This document shows positions 1 to 60,968 of a stretch of DNA of 64,000 nucleotides, piece by piece. Position 1 is the first letter of the stretch. Each line of letters begins with the position of its first letter. Made by a program: the position numbers and the translations under genes. Source of the stretch: Ascaris suum (lineage: Eukaryota > Nematoda > Chromadorea > Rhabditida > Ascarididae); assembly GCA_013433145.1 (NCBI GenBank), contig CM024175.1, forward strand, positions 10,896,516 through 10,960,515. Direction: 5' to 3'. Under the pieces are notes generated by a model. The model had not been told where the DNA came from. It saw only the letters and a list, made by a program, of their open reading frames with translations, and did not search any database.

Positions 1-1671
1 ATGAGCGCAAATATATTTAAGATAAGACGCCAAAAAAAATAATGATATATGAATGAAAGATTATGATAATATTGCAATGAAAAAAATTTCATCAATATTC
101 TAATAGAAAATAAAATTCATCTGCCAAAATTTTTCAATGATTTTATTTTTTTTTTTCTCCATTTATTCTTCTGAAAATAATTTCTCTTGAACAAAAAGTT
201 GGTTTTTTTTGTTTTTTTTTTGCAAAGAAGAAATTTTTTTTTCAAAATTATATTCCATTGTTTTTGATATCATCATTGTTTCTTATTTAAGTCTATTTAC
301 GTTGCGAAATAATCACCTAAATTATACAAATTGTTTGCATAAATAATTTTACAAAATAAAATCCCTCTCTAATTTATATTTGGAAAATTTTCATCGATGA
401 TAAATTCGCTTTTTCGTATTATTCTTTGAGGGCGTCGCTATTTTCATTGAATAATTTTGAAGGTATTTTCAATGAAAAATTGATGAGTAGAAATGCAATC
501 TTGTTTATCACCTGTTTAGCGTATGCATAATGCTATTATTCATTAAAAATTTTGCGTATATAATTTCCATGAGTGGGAAGGGGAAATGCAGAAGCGGAAT
601 CAAATTGCTTTCGATATCCATCCTTTTCTTATTCTCTTCCAATCCTCGTTGATTTTGTGATTAAGATATTGTGGAAATATTTGCATATTCGAAGGTATAT
701 AATAATAAATTGCAAAAAAAAAAAAAACTCGACACCTCTTATGGAAGGTACCATCACACCGCTGATTGACCATTCAATTTAATCGGACCATTAACTAGTA
801 GAAAGTTATTGAAGAAAGGATTGTCGGCAATAATTTACGTACAGGATACACGTTTAACGTTGTCATTTATGTGATTGCAAAAGAAACAACTCAGTAATTG
901 GTGAATTGCATTAAACTGCAATTGCATTGCAATTATTGAGCGTTTTCAATCGACGAATGAATTAACAAAGCTCATTTGCGGATTGCACATGTTCCGCTGA
1001 GATCAATTCGAATATAAGCGTTCTTCGATTCACACTGACACCATAAACCCCTTCAAAGCCATCAATCATTGTTGCAACGATCGTTTACCGGATATGTTTT
1101 CATGAAATCCTTCTCGACGAATAATTAATATATTGAGGTCAAGCAGCTTCAGCTTGACGTTGAGGTCATGCTTGAGATCACATAAAAGAAATGATGTCAA
1201 TATCATGCTGGAGCTATTTCTTACTTATCAGATAAGGTTCTGTGTAAAGAACCGCATTATTTCCTCTTGTATTTCCTATTAAAAAAAAAAATTACCTACG
1301 TATTTCAGCCAAAAATAACGCATAGATTCGAATGGAAACCTATGAAAAATGATTATTACTCATATGTAATATGATAGCCTAAAATCTACTAATTCTGATC
1401 TACATTTCTCATCGGTGAATTTTTATTAAATTTCATTTGCGTAAAAAAATTTGAACGCGATTTATAATTTCAACTCGAATAAGTCTCGATTTGAGTTAAA
1501 TAGTTGTGTTATTGTTCAGTGAGATAAACTTGTTATTAACGCGAAGAGTAGTACATTTTAGAATGATCGCATTTTTTTTTAGTTTATTATTGTATTCTTC
1601 AAAGAAAATGAAAACGCCCAACCAGTTGAGATTTAAATCTTTAGAGAAATCATTAATTGAAGCTTTTCGCC

Positions 1672-1722
1672 TGAAGCTTAAGTTCAAGCTCAAGCTAAAA
1701 TTGAAGTTGAAATTGAACTTCG
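1672..1722 (+). repeat. Degenerate hexamer repeat
   Basis: AAGCTTAAGTTCAAGCTCAAG and onward: AAGYTN/AAATTG units in a six-base period, giving a false KLKFKLKLK peptide. Confidence 0.8.
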
Positions 1723-3136
1723 TATAAATCATTTTAATGAATGCTTGTTTCATTTTTTTTTTTTTTTTTTGCTTATCACATCTCTTTATCATTTTATTAT
1801 TGCGTTGTGGAGTTTGAAGATGCCAAAAAAAAGCAAATTCTACAGTGTATCAGCATCGATAGATTTGCCCGCATATCACTCTTCGTTCGTTAATCTTTCT
1901 TTCATTTCATTGATATTTTGCGAATGATAATTTGCAAACAACTTCAAATCCCACCGAAAACAACTATGATGAGATAATCTAGCGCAGCCGTTTTTCCTAT
2001 TATGGTGATAACAGGTAATACGGTGAGATAGATAATACGATGATATACCTATATCCCTAAGAGATAATAAAGTAATAGAGGTGTTACGTTAATATATCTA
2101 TATCTTAAAAAGCATTCGATATTTTCGATGATGAAGCGTAGAAATGTGATGAAAGCGCTTAGCACGATAGATTCGATTGACATTTAGACAAAACAAATTG
2201 AACAGAAGTGATGTTCTCGTTTGTTTTTTTTTTTTCGTTACAGCGTTTATGTGAGTTTCTTAAGCCATTACGCCCACCATAGAGATGACATTTATTGAGT
2301 CTTTGTTGATCATCGTTATGATGCATAATCGACTTATCGTACTAATGCAACGTTATCACCACTAGAATTGTTTTATTGCTGCATCAATATAACTGATATC
2401 TACCTATATGATAATTAAATAAGTCATTAAAATATTTGAAATTATTTTTTTCATCTTCTATCAAGTTTTTTTCAATTTTAATTTTAATTTTCTAAAGCTT
2501 AAAATCGAATCGGTCCATTTTTCAATCATTCTTTCTATTTCTATTGTTTTCTCGTTATAATTAAACTAAAATAAACGATAATAATATTGCATTATGCAAT
2601 CTATTAAATATAGAAACTTTGTAAGGATCATATTGCTAATAGAATTTAAGCATATAGCATATTGATAATATAATAAAGCGGAAGCAATTGAGATGTGCTG
2701 TTAGCGGAAACTATTGTGTGCTGCTGTTAGATTATTAGCAACTTCGTACCATGTTGACTCGCATCGGAACACTATTTTCAAAACCGGAATCTGCACTCAT
2801 CGCCCGGTAAACAAAATGCACTCAACAGTAATCGTCGACTTGTTCATTGAATTCTGTAACAAACGTTCTTCGCATATGGCCACCACCACTAGTCATATCC
2901 TCTCTCTTTAATATCTCTTTGCAACAATGGCGAGGCCAGGTGTTACAAATAGATAGTAATTAACCTTGCTTGTACCTATATTTTATTTCGCTATCCTCTA
3001 ACCTCAATGTTCACGCAGCTCTTTTCTATGCGTTATTAATTTCCACTCTCTACACCAGAAAATATCGCAGCAAATGCTCCTAGTTTTAGAGTGATTTCGA
3101 AAGCGCTGTTGATGGTTTTATATTTCTCCATTTTAG

Positions 3137-3203
3137 TTCTCAGTGGAGCTGAAAAAACTTTTTTGAAAGAGGAGAGAGAGAGCAGCGGGAGATGGTCTCT
3201 CCG
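3137..3203 (+). CDS. Candidate additional upstream exon
   Basis: It follows a CCATTTTAG acceptor and ends before a GTACTC donor (weak). Read with two leading bases it encodes LSGAEKTFLKEERESSGRWS followed by L and a split CG. The two leftover bases join the single leading T of exon 1 to make Arg, so the phase fits. The middle is a GA-rich run, so the charged peptide may be a by-product of simple sequence. No start codon for this reading is seen, so if real it needs another 5' exon. Confidence 0.25.
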
Positions 3204-4562
3204 GTACTCAGGTCACAATGTGCCCGAAATCTATCTATCCATCGTTTGCCAACTAATCGCTTCAGCAGGGTGTCTACGACATCTGTTTTATATGTTTATA
3301 TATTTTTGCACATCTTCGTGATCTTATAAACTCCTGCTCGCAAAATGCAATACTCACTATATATGCGTTGGTGTATGCTTATCTGTTCCCCGATAGTTTC
3401 GAATAGTGTCATAGGTACAGCCGGTTTGTATTTTAATTGCATTGCATTTTGCACTTAAAACATTCGATTGCATTTTTGCTACCGGTCGGATTGCATTTTA
3501 CACTAGATGATTCATAATTTGCACCACTCCAGTTATGGAAAAATGCGGATATTTTGAAGGTTTGTAAAAAAAAGCCACCAATTGAAAAATGGATAGTTGG
3601 TTTTGTTCGGCATTCTTTCTTACTTAACTTATAAAACAATTTCGTTTAATGAGCGGAATGAAAAAGCGCGGATTGTGCTAACTCCTCCATTCTATGCTTC
3701 TTATACGCCCTTTGACCTTTCATTGTTTTGATATTTCTAACATCGTAAATAGTAAATTGCGAGTTATTTCAGTATGCATATGACATTAAATAAAACTTTC
3801 TTCCAATATATTTAGAGTCGAATTCATATGGACACGCAGAAATGCGTCGCCATATTTATAAGAACTCAATCAATTCATCATTAATAAAATTGACTTTTCG
3901 TTCTATCGAATTATGTTGAAATCAAAGGAATGGGAACACTTAGAAACATACTCAAATATAGAAAGTGCCGCTTTGCTTGCACCAACAAAATGTCCTCATT
4001 TATCGCTTGACACAAAAAAATCTCTGTAAAGATCGTATTCTATTCAACGATCCCACCGACCATTTCTTCGCCTTACCACATTTTTTAATTGAGAAATCCT
4101 CAAACTTGAGATAATTTGCCGGTAATATTTTTCGGGAATTTTCGTAACTGTTAAATTCTTATATAAGTAGTACTGTTTACTTATCTCATATAGTTATATT
4201 TATTATAATTGAATATTTATAATCATCGCTTAATTTTTAAAAAATTTTCTCTATTTGAACGATTTTGCAAGATGATTGCTGAATCAATGGACAACGAAAA
4301 ATTTAACGCATTAATAAATATGCAAAATCTAATATTTCGATTCGATATTGCACTGATAAAATATACCCAAATGCATCTATTAAATATCAAAATTATTACA
4401 TTATTTCCGTTTTTTGAGTTTAATCATTTTTGCATATTTAAATATAGAAAAAGTTATTTTATTTATGCTAATGAGAAATTAGCACTTGAGCAGTTTTTTT
4501 TTGTCGAATAATAAGACAATATAAATTTGTTAGAATCATTTTTTGTATGCTTTACTTTTTTT

Positions 4563-4613
4563 GAGAGAGAGAGAGAGAGAGAGAGAGAGGGGGAGGGGGG
4601 GAGAGAGAGAGAT
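4563..4613 (+). repeat. (GA)n microsatellite with G insertions
   Basis: Pure-purine tract of GA units interrupted by GGGGGAGGGGGG. It sits about 420 bases upstream of exon 1. Confidence 0.95.
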
Positions 4614-4952
4614 AGAAGGCAATTGATAGAGGATGTTTCTCTTTGCGATGTTCTTTGCACTCTTCTTGTTGTTATAGCCAGTGCGGATGTATAAATTGTG
4701 TCTCACCATTGTTTTGTTTTTTTAAGCCTTTTTCTCTCCAACAATTCTCTTTATATTATACATTATTCTGTTGGAAAATTTTTTGAGAAATTTTTTAATT
4801 TGCCAAAAATTAAGAAATTAGCAAATTTTTAAGTAATAATTTTCCCAAAAAGTTACCCGAGAAATTATTCCCTACAAAGATATAATAATTTATTGTTGTA
4901 AACGTCGTACTAGAATTGCGTTCATTTATTGTAAATGATTTTTTTGGAGGCT

Positions 4953-4970
4953 GGGGGGGGGGGGGGGGGG
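4953..4970 (+). repeat. G run (18)
   Basis: Uninterrupted G homopolymer just upstream of exon 1. Confidence 0.95.
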
Positions 4971-5034
4971 AATACTCGATTTATTTGGCAAAAATATTAT
5001 TTGGGAAATCGTTTTATTGAGTGTACTATTTTAG

Positions 5035-54595
<49,561 letters not shown>

Positions 54596-54790
54596 GATGA
54601 TGCATGAGCCACTCATCAAGCGACATTAACTTTTTTTCTTCTCCACTGTGCCACACTGCAAACTTACATCGCTACATTGTATTCTTTTTTCTGTGTTTTT
54701 ATTTCTTTATCGTGTACTACTTGCAATTAGACGAACAATATGATTGTATTAAATTTCCCGGGAAAATAAAGGTGAGATTTTTTGTCGATT
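54596..54790 (+). terminator. Probable 3' UTR and poly(A) signal
   Basis: AATAAA lies at 54765-54770, about 170 bases after the stop codon, and is the first such hexamer after it. The downstream bases (GGTGAGATTTTTTGTC) are G/T- then T-rich, as expected around a cleavage site. The exact end cannot be placed without transcripts. Confidence 0.5.
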
Positions 54791-55264
54791 TGAAATTGGG
54801 ATTTTTTTTTCAAATTTTAGAGAGAAATTCTAGAGGGAAAAATTTTCATATTTTCGAACCTTTTAGAAAACTCGAAATAATTTTCCTATCTAAAGAAGCG
54901 TTTTTTAAAATCATAAGTTCGCTTACGATTTATGGAATTGTCCATCTCTTTCACCTCCCTTCAGTCCATCCTCAAGAATGGTCGTTTAAATGGGAATACT
55001 TGTTTGTGATTCATTAGTATAATTCAGTTTTAATTTGAATTTTTTTCTGTTTGAAAATAGCTATGAATAAGGCATAATATTAGTGTTATTTACTGAGCGC
55101 TTTTATTTTATAAATTGGAGTCCAGTGAGAAAAATATAAAAAAATTATTCCACTCGTTTTTTGTGCACTATTGATCAATGATTGGATGAGGACTTCATTA
55201 TTGATGATAAGGGTTGATGAAACTTTCCAGTGATAGTTGATCACTATCCTAGCGCGAATGTATT

Positions 55265-55621
55265 TTATCTTATGTGGCATTCTTTTACGACAGGAATCGC
55301 TATAAAGTAGTGAATTACTAACATTTTATCGATCCCCATGTCAATGACTCCCGAATTAGTTGAAATAGTGGAGTAAGGATGGGCATTGTATAAATTGCAA
55401 TTTTTGATTATACTTTTCACGGCAGTTGAATTGGAAAGGAGATGGTTTTTAGCTGAAGTATGCAATTGCGATGTTGTATTGCAGTGATCTTCATCCGCTG
55501 AAAAGAACTTTTGCACAAACCATTGCCATCCAGAGAGTTTCCATCTAGCAGGCAGTCTACACGTTAGTGTCCTTCTTCTCCTCCTGCCCGTCCTCTTTTC
55601 TTCAATGAACTCAGCGAACAT
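55265..55621 (-). CDS. Unrecognised 118-residue open frame, minus strand
   Basis: It lies between the long gene's 3' end and the minisatellite. The minus strand has a good TTCTTTTCAG acceptor-like site, and 55414-55497 ends before GTATAATC, giving DEDHCNTTSQLHTSAKNHLL as the core. The first part is Arg-rich (TGRRRRR). No family is recognised. A splice joining its first 19 codons to the inner segment does not keep phase, so any exon structure is unresolved. Confidence 0.2.
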   Translation of the reverse strand: MFAEFIEEKRTGRRRRRTLTCRLPARWKLSGWQWFVQKFFSADEDHCNTTSQLHTSAKNHLLSNSTAVKSIIKNCNLYNAHPYSTISTNSGVIDMGIDKMLVIHYFIAIPVVKECHIR

Positions 55622-55925
55622 TAAGAAGCGACCATTTCAGGTAAATGGCAGGCAGAAAATCCACCAAAACGTCTTTCCTTCGATAACATATTTAAATTTG
55701 AGGACCAATGCTGCACCGAACTCCGCCACATATACAGCGAAAAATGAATTTCCTCAGTAGAAGAAATGTGCGAAGGTGATTCACAATTTAGTGTTGGAAT
55801 TGCAGTATATCCTTTCTGAACGAGGGTTGTTCCTTTCCTCCTTACTACTTAACTAGCGCGCGTTACATCTGTCCACATACCACACTTTTCCTCGTCATAC
55901 GAGAGGTTTTTAGCAAAAAAAAACG

Positions 55926-57435
55926 GATTGATTTCGCCGCTTTCTGTACTTCCGGGCGCCGACTTCGAGAGTTTTTTCTTGATTTCGCCGCCTTCTCTCC
56001 ATCCGCCTGGCGATAGCGCGAGTCTTCTGTTGATTTCGCCGAATTCTCTCCTTCCGGGCGCGGATGTCGCGAGCCCTGTGTTGATTTCGCCGGCTAAAGT
56101 CCTCCCAGGCGCCAATTTCGCTGGTTTTTGTTGATTTCCCCGCTTCTCTCCGTCCGCCTGACGATAGCGCGAGTCTTCTGTTGATTTCGCCACCTTCTGT
56201 ACTTCTCGCGCCGATTTCGCTGGCTTTTTCTTGATTTCGCCACCTTCTGTCCTTCTGGGGGCCGATGGCGCGAGTCTGCTGATGATTTCGCCGACCTGTG
56301 TCCTTCCGGGAACCGGCGATATCAACAGAAAACCCGCGCCATCGACGGCGAGAAGGAGAGAAGTCGGCGAAATCATAAGACCCACGCCATTGCCGCAAGG
56401 AAGGACAGAAGGCGGCGAAATCTCAGCATATCCGCGCCATCAGCGTCTGGAACGATAGAAGACGGCGAAATCAAGAGTAGACCCGCGAAACCGGCGGTGG
56501 GAGGAGAAAAGTGTTCGAAATCATCAGCAGATTTGCGCCATCGGCGCCCGGAAGGACAAAGGCTGGCGAAATCATCAGCAGACTCGCGCCGTGGGCGCAA
56601 GGAAGGACAGAAGGGGGGATGTCATCAGGGAGACTCGCCCCATCGGCGGCGGGAAGGAGATAAGGCGGCGAAATCAACAGAAGACCCGCGCCATCGGTGC
56701 CCGGAACGACAGAAGGCGGCCAGACCGTCAGCAGACTCGCGCCACGGGCGCACGTAAGGAGAGAAGGGGGAAGTCATCAGGAAACTCGCGCGATCGGCGG
56801 CGGGGAGGACAGAATGGTTCGAAGTCATCGGCAGACTCGCGCCATGGGCGCACGGAGGGACAGAAGGCGGCGAAATCAACAGAAGACCCGTGCCATCGAC
56901 GACGAGAAGAAGAGAAGTCGGCGAAATCATCAGCTGATTCGGCACCCGGAAAGACAGAAGGCGGCAAAATCAATAACAGATTCGCGCCATCTGCAGCCGG
57001 AAGCACAGAAGGGGGCGAAATCAAGAGAGCACCCGCGAAATCGGCGGTGGAAAGAGAGAATGGTTGGAAGTCATCAGCAGACTCGCGCCATCCGCGCCCT
57101 GAAGGACAGAAGGCGACGAAATCATCATCAGGCTCGAGTCATCGGCAACCCGAAGGGCAGAAGGCGGCGAAATCAAGAGAAGCCGCGCGAAATCTGCGCC
57201 GGGAAGGAGAGATGGGTTCGAAATCATCAGCACATTCGCGCCGTCGGCGACCTGAAGGGTAGAAGGCGGCGAAATCAACAAAAGACTCGCGCCATGGCCT
57301 CCAGGAAGAACAGAAGGCGGCGAAGTGGATAACAGACTCGCGCCGTCGGCGCTCAGAGAGAGGAGACGAAGAAATGAATAAGAGGGTGGCGCCTTTAACG
57401 GTCGGAAGGAGAGGAGGCGAAATAGTGGATAAGAA
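55926..57435. repeat. GC-rich minisatellite, about 51-bp units, with internal inversion
   Basis: Units resemble GGCGAAATCAACAGAAGACC followed by CGCGCCATCGGCGCCCGGAA and GGACAGAAGGC, with 49-51 base spacing. From about 55926 to 56310 the units lie on the minus strand (roughly seven); from about 56310 to 57435 they lie on the plus strand (roughly twenty-two). Because 51 is 17 codons, open frames persist in several frames: 56591-57262 and 56697-57332 (plus), 55849-56385 and 55910-56398 (minus). The translations are Arg-, Ser- and Lys-rich 17-residue repeats without a start context or splice sites, so I treat them as non-coding. Confidence 0.85.
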
Positions 57436-57867
57436 ACTATTATTTGCTCACTTTGCATACATTCGTTTTCGGTGATATTCTTCGGTATACCCCATAATAC
57501 TGAAGTAAAAGTCGAATTTGCGCACTCGAACAGCCAATGCTGCTACCACTCTCCTTCCGGTTGTGTCACTTGAGATGGTCTATGAAAGTTCAACGAACAT
57601 AAAGTGCAGCTGAACGACCAAAAGGTTATGCTCATCATCGGATCAGATCTTCTTTACTCACCTCATGTACCGACATTTCAATTTCCAAAAAATAAAATAT
57701 TCGCAACAAAGACCGTCTATTTTTCTGTCTTTCATACGAAGACCAATCGAGTGATAAGTACCCCAGACGGTTTATGTAATTATAAATTTCCCACAAACCT
57801 CATATGTCTACAGGCGTATATAAAACATTTCAAAAAGAAAAATATGAGGCGTGAAAAAAATTCCTTT
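57436..57867. other. Spacer between minisatellite and solo LTR
   Basis: Ordinary AT-rich sequence. The open frame beginning at 57604 is AT-rich and runs into the LTR, so it is not supported. Confidence 0.45.
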
Positions 57868-57872
57868 ACACA
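57868..57872 (+). repeat. Target-site duplication, left copy (ACACA)
   Basis: Identical to 58151-58155 and directly abutting the TGTTG end of the LTR. A 5-bp duplication is typical of Gypsy and BEL/Pao integrases. Confidence 0.8.
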
Positions 57873-58150
57873 TGTTGGGTGTGGCGTTAAAGAGCCAACC
57901 CAAGATATCTCTGTGTGATGAAACAGTGACCTTTTGCTTTTATAGCGTTGTGTTTGCGTGCCATGTCATTGTTCGTATTCGCGTCATGTCATTGTTTCAA
58001 CTTGTACTTTGGGTCGGCCGAAGCCTATATAAGGCGGGCCCAGCCCGTCGAAGTCAGTCTTATCCATCGACTGTCCGCAGGCCGGCACCTCTTGCTCCTC
58101 GCTTCTACCCTCGGTCTCCTCTCAGCGATTTCTCGGCTAGGGATACAACA
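57873..58150 (+). mobile_element. Solo LTR of a BEL/Pao- or Gypsy-type retrotransposon
   Basis: The 278-bp segment begins TGTTGGGTGTGG and ends GATACAACA, so its ends are the short inverted repeat TGTTG/CAACA. It is flanked by a perfect 5-bp target-site duplication, ACACA, at 57868-57872 and 58151-58155. It has a TATATAA box and is GC-richer than the flanks. No primer-binding site or coding region follows, so it is a solo LTR left by recombination between two LTRs. The family cannot be settled without a second copy. Open frames across it are incidental. Confidence 0.82.
58026..58032 (+). promoter_or_regulatory. TATA box of the LTR promoter
   Basis: TATATAAGGCGGG sits at about the middle of the LTR. 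It is preceded by a short direct repeat of CATGTCATTGTT (57962 and 57985) and followed by GC-rich sequence that would start the R region. Confidence 0.6.
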
Positions 58151-58155
58151 ACACA
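58151..58155 (+). repeat. Target-site duplication, right copy (ACACA)
   Basis: Directly follows the CAACA end of the LTR and matches the left copy exactly. Confidence 0.8.
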
Positions 58156-59205
58156 TAAAACAGAAAAAATTAATGGATATATTATTGAAAATGAAGGAAC
58201 ACATATGTTGACCGGATGCTCGACGATAATATAAACAATGAAGTGCTTTATTTATTGCATTGTTTGCTTTTAATTTTCTTAACTGGAAAAGAAATAGGTT
58301 TTAGCAACGAAGAAATTTCGTTTAAAACGTCTAAATGTTACCTAAAACAAGGGAATAGAATTGATTTAAAGTGGGACGTAGTTTTTCCAAAGTTGCCTAT
58401 ACGGGAGGTGAGGCAGATAGTAGTTCGGTAGCCAAATATCTATGAAGAATTCCCTATGGGAAGTTGGAGTTGGTTGATCTCTTGCAGAAAAAAAAGAGGC
58501 GAAAGAAAATAAAAGCAATATTGAAGAATGGTGAAAAATCAAATATTTTATATCTGTAGGAAATTGATAACTTCCATATGAATTTGTACTCAAACTTGGT
58601 ATCGTATCATATTATGTGCATAAATTTGGCAACCTTATTTCCCATCAGACATTTTCCTCTTTTAGTGCGCGGAAACATCGAAGCAGAAAACGTATCGACA
58701 CCTGTATTATCTATTGTTTATGGCTTACTATCACTTATTACTAATTAATGCTCATTATTCATTACGAATGATGGATTATTTTGTGAAAGAGATTAGAAAA
58801 AACAAGCCGAAAAGAAGTTAGAGAGATGAGAACAGAATACAGAAACGTGGATTTCGTTTGAAAAATATGTAAGAGCGGATCCCTATCCGTAGCTGTAAGT
58901 AAGACATGGGGTTATGGTTCTTTGAGTTGCCTGCAGGAATGGAGCCCACTTATTTCTCCTTCCTACCCGTTTCCTCCCTCATATGTGTCCCAGACAAGCA
59001 TAAAACGAGTGTGTTTTCTAGGGACACAAATATATAGATCTGCTTCGATTTTGATGACTTTATTTTGTATGATTTTTCAAACATTTTCTTTCGCGAAGCA
59101 ATGATCGCATTGCAATTTGTATTGGCACCCTTGCAACTCCTCTAATCCATTCAAATGCAGCCAACAGAGGAATGACGCGGAAAAGGCACCATCTCATTCC
59201 ATCCT

Positions 59206-59218
59206 CCCCCCCCCCCCC
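59206..59218 (+). repeat. C run (13)
   Basis: The only C homopolymer of this length in the window. It lies downstream of the long gene. Confidence 0.95.
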
Positions 59219-59321
59219 GTCCCACTTCAATAAATCAGCATTTGGTGTTGTTCGAACAGCAGGAGGATGGCTGGCCTGCTAGATTGATCGATGCATTTGA
59301 TCTAGGCCGTATTTAGGAAAT

Positions 59322-59361
59322 TATAGGTCTTCTTTTAGGCCTCTTTTAGGCCTCTTTCAGG
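59322..59361 (+). repeat. Short 11-bp tandem repeat containing TTAGGC
   Basis: CTTTTAGGCCT-like units occur three to four times (TATAGGTCTTCTTTTAGGCC and onward). The TTAGGC match to the nematode telomere unit is embedded in an 11-base period, so it is not a telomeric tract. Confidence 0.75.
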
Positions 59362-60934
59362 CTTCAGGTGAACTAACGATTTCGTTCTAAATGAATGACA
59401 CATGAAAAGATATTCGGTTTCAAAAAAAAAAAATCTGCGAAATGGGTGTCTCATATGGACGATTAGTACGTTGCGTAATTGCCGTCAACTCAAGAAAGCG
59501 ATTTTTAGCAGCGTTATCCTGAGTAGCTCATAGGCTTTTCTCTTCATTCATACACTAAATGCATCATCATCTTACAATTCGAAACAATACCCCTCATGAT
59601 GAAAAACGTTTGCATTATGTGAGAAAAAAAGTTGCGAACATATAAAATGTTGTAATCCAACAAAAGGATGTGCACAATTTTGAATAAATTCAAAACAAAA
59701 ATCTTAATGATATATATCATTCGTCTATATTCCGATATATTAATGCCGATGGTTTTAATTCACGATAACAATTATTCTCGAAAAAATTTGCACAAGGAAT
59801 ATTGCTGCGAAATAATGAAAAAAAAATGATGCAACATTCGTTTAAAACGATGCAAATTTTCATCTCTTCAGCAGCCATCATAACAACAAAATCTAAACAT
59901 TATATACCTTATCAATGAAATAAATGCAAATATTTGTGCGCAACGCTTCCGATTCCTTGTCATTACAATGAATTATAATAATGATTTTGTGAATATGAGC
60001 GAAAATCACAATTTCGAATTAAATAAAAATCTCACAATAAAATAAACATCGCAAATCTTCTAGTTTTTCCTATTACTTGGAGATGTCCGCTATTTCTAAT
60101 GGTGAACTTTTTAATCGCTTCAAATATCAGATTCGGGAAATTAATATCAAACTGCTGATTAAAAAATACTTTTAAAAAACATCGTTAATATGGTGGCTAT
60201 GATATTTCTATTCACTAAAAGTTGCATAGAATTCGCACGAACGTTTGCACTTCGATCTATAGAAATAAGGAAAATTGAATGTGAATTATTAAACCTATAT
60301 ATTTTAATTGTTTGCATCGCGAGAATATTATTTTAAAAAATATTCATAATGAAATAAAAATTTTGCAAATTTATTCAACAATTATGATTTATTTACGTAT
60401 CTCTAAAGAAAACTATTATCTCGCTTGATTTAATTGCAAATTTTAAATCGACAAAACGCAATAATAAATAAAATTTACCAACATAACAAAAAAAAAAAAA
60501 AAAAAAAGAAATTGACGATTTGAAGTGCCATTCGAAGTATTCATAATTATACGAGTGATATTGTTGTGCAACAACTTGATTCTTATATTTCCACTTCGTA
60601 TATCCTTCTAAAAGCAAAGCAAAAAAAAAAACCCATAGACAAGTTTCACACACAATGCGCTAGAAATTTTTGCACATTTTATGATGGCGATTGCTTCATT
60701 CTCTTGGAAATGATTAATGCGTACAGGATTGTATGCACTTATAACAGCAATACGCACATCACTGACCGGTTCATTCATAGATTTTTTTTTTCCCTCTTGT
60801 TCTCTCTCGTTGGTCGTAATCTTGTATGTGTCAAACCACTATGACCAACATTTTTGCTCTGTTTCAAAATGACCACATGAGTCGAGTCCCCTCAAAGAAA
60901 AAAAAAACATGCTAGAGGGAATGCAGATGAAAGT

Positions 60935-60968
60935 CTTATAGTATGTCGAGAATATGACATACTATAAG
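60935..60968. repeat. Perfect 13-bp inverted repeat
   Basis: CTTATAGTATGTC (60935-60947) pairs with GACATACTATAAG (60956-60968) across an 8-base loop, GAGAATAT. Confidence 0.9.

Larger units (their letters stand above)
1..5034. other. 5' flank or upstream intron of the long gene
   Basis: AT-rich non-coding sequence apart from the weak exon at 3137-3203. It holds a degenerate hexamer run at 1672-1722, a GA/G-rich purine tract at 4563-4613 and an 18-base G run at 4953-4970. No start-codon exon and no core promoter is recognised. The long open frames here are AT-rich and lack splice support. Confidence 0.5.

Noticed and set aside
4400..4660. Minus-strand Ser/Leu-rich frame
   Set aside because: It is the translation of the GA microsatellite at 4563-4613.
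55849..56398. Minus-strand open frames of 162-178 codons
   Set aside because: The same minisatellite in its inverted arm produces them; two frames are open over the same bases.
56591..57332. Long plus-strand open frames of 211-223 codons
   Set aside because: They overlap in two frames, sit on the 51-bp minisatellite and translate to imperfect 17-residue repeats. The open frame follows from the repeat period, and no splice or start context supports a gene.
57851..58234. 127-codon open frame
   Set aside because: It runs through the solo LTR, including its TATA box and the right target duplication, so it is incidental.
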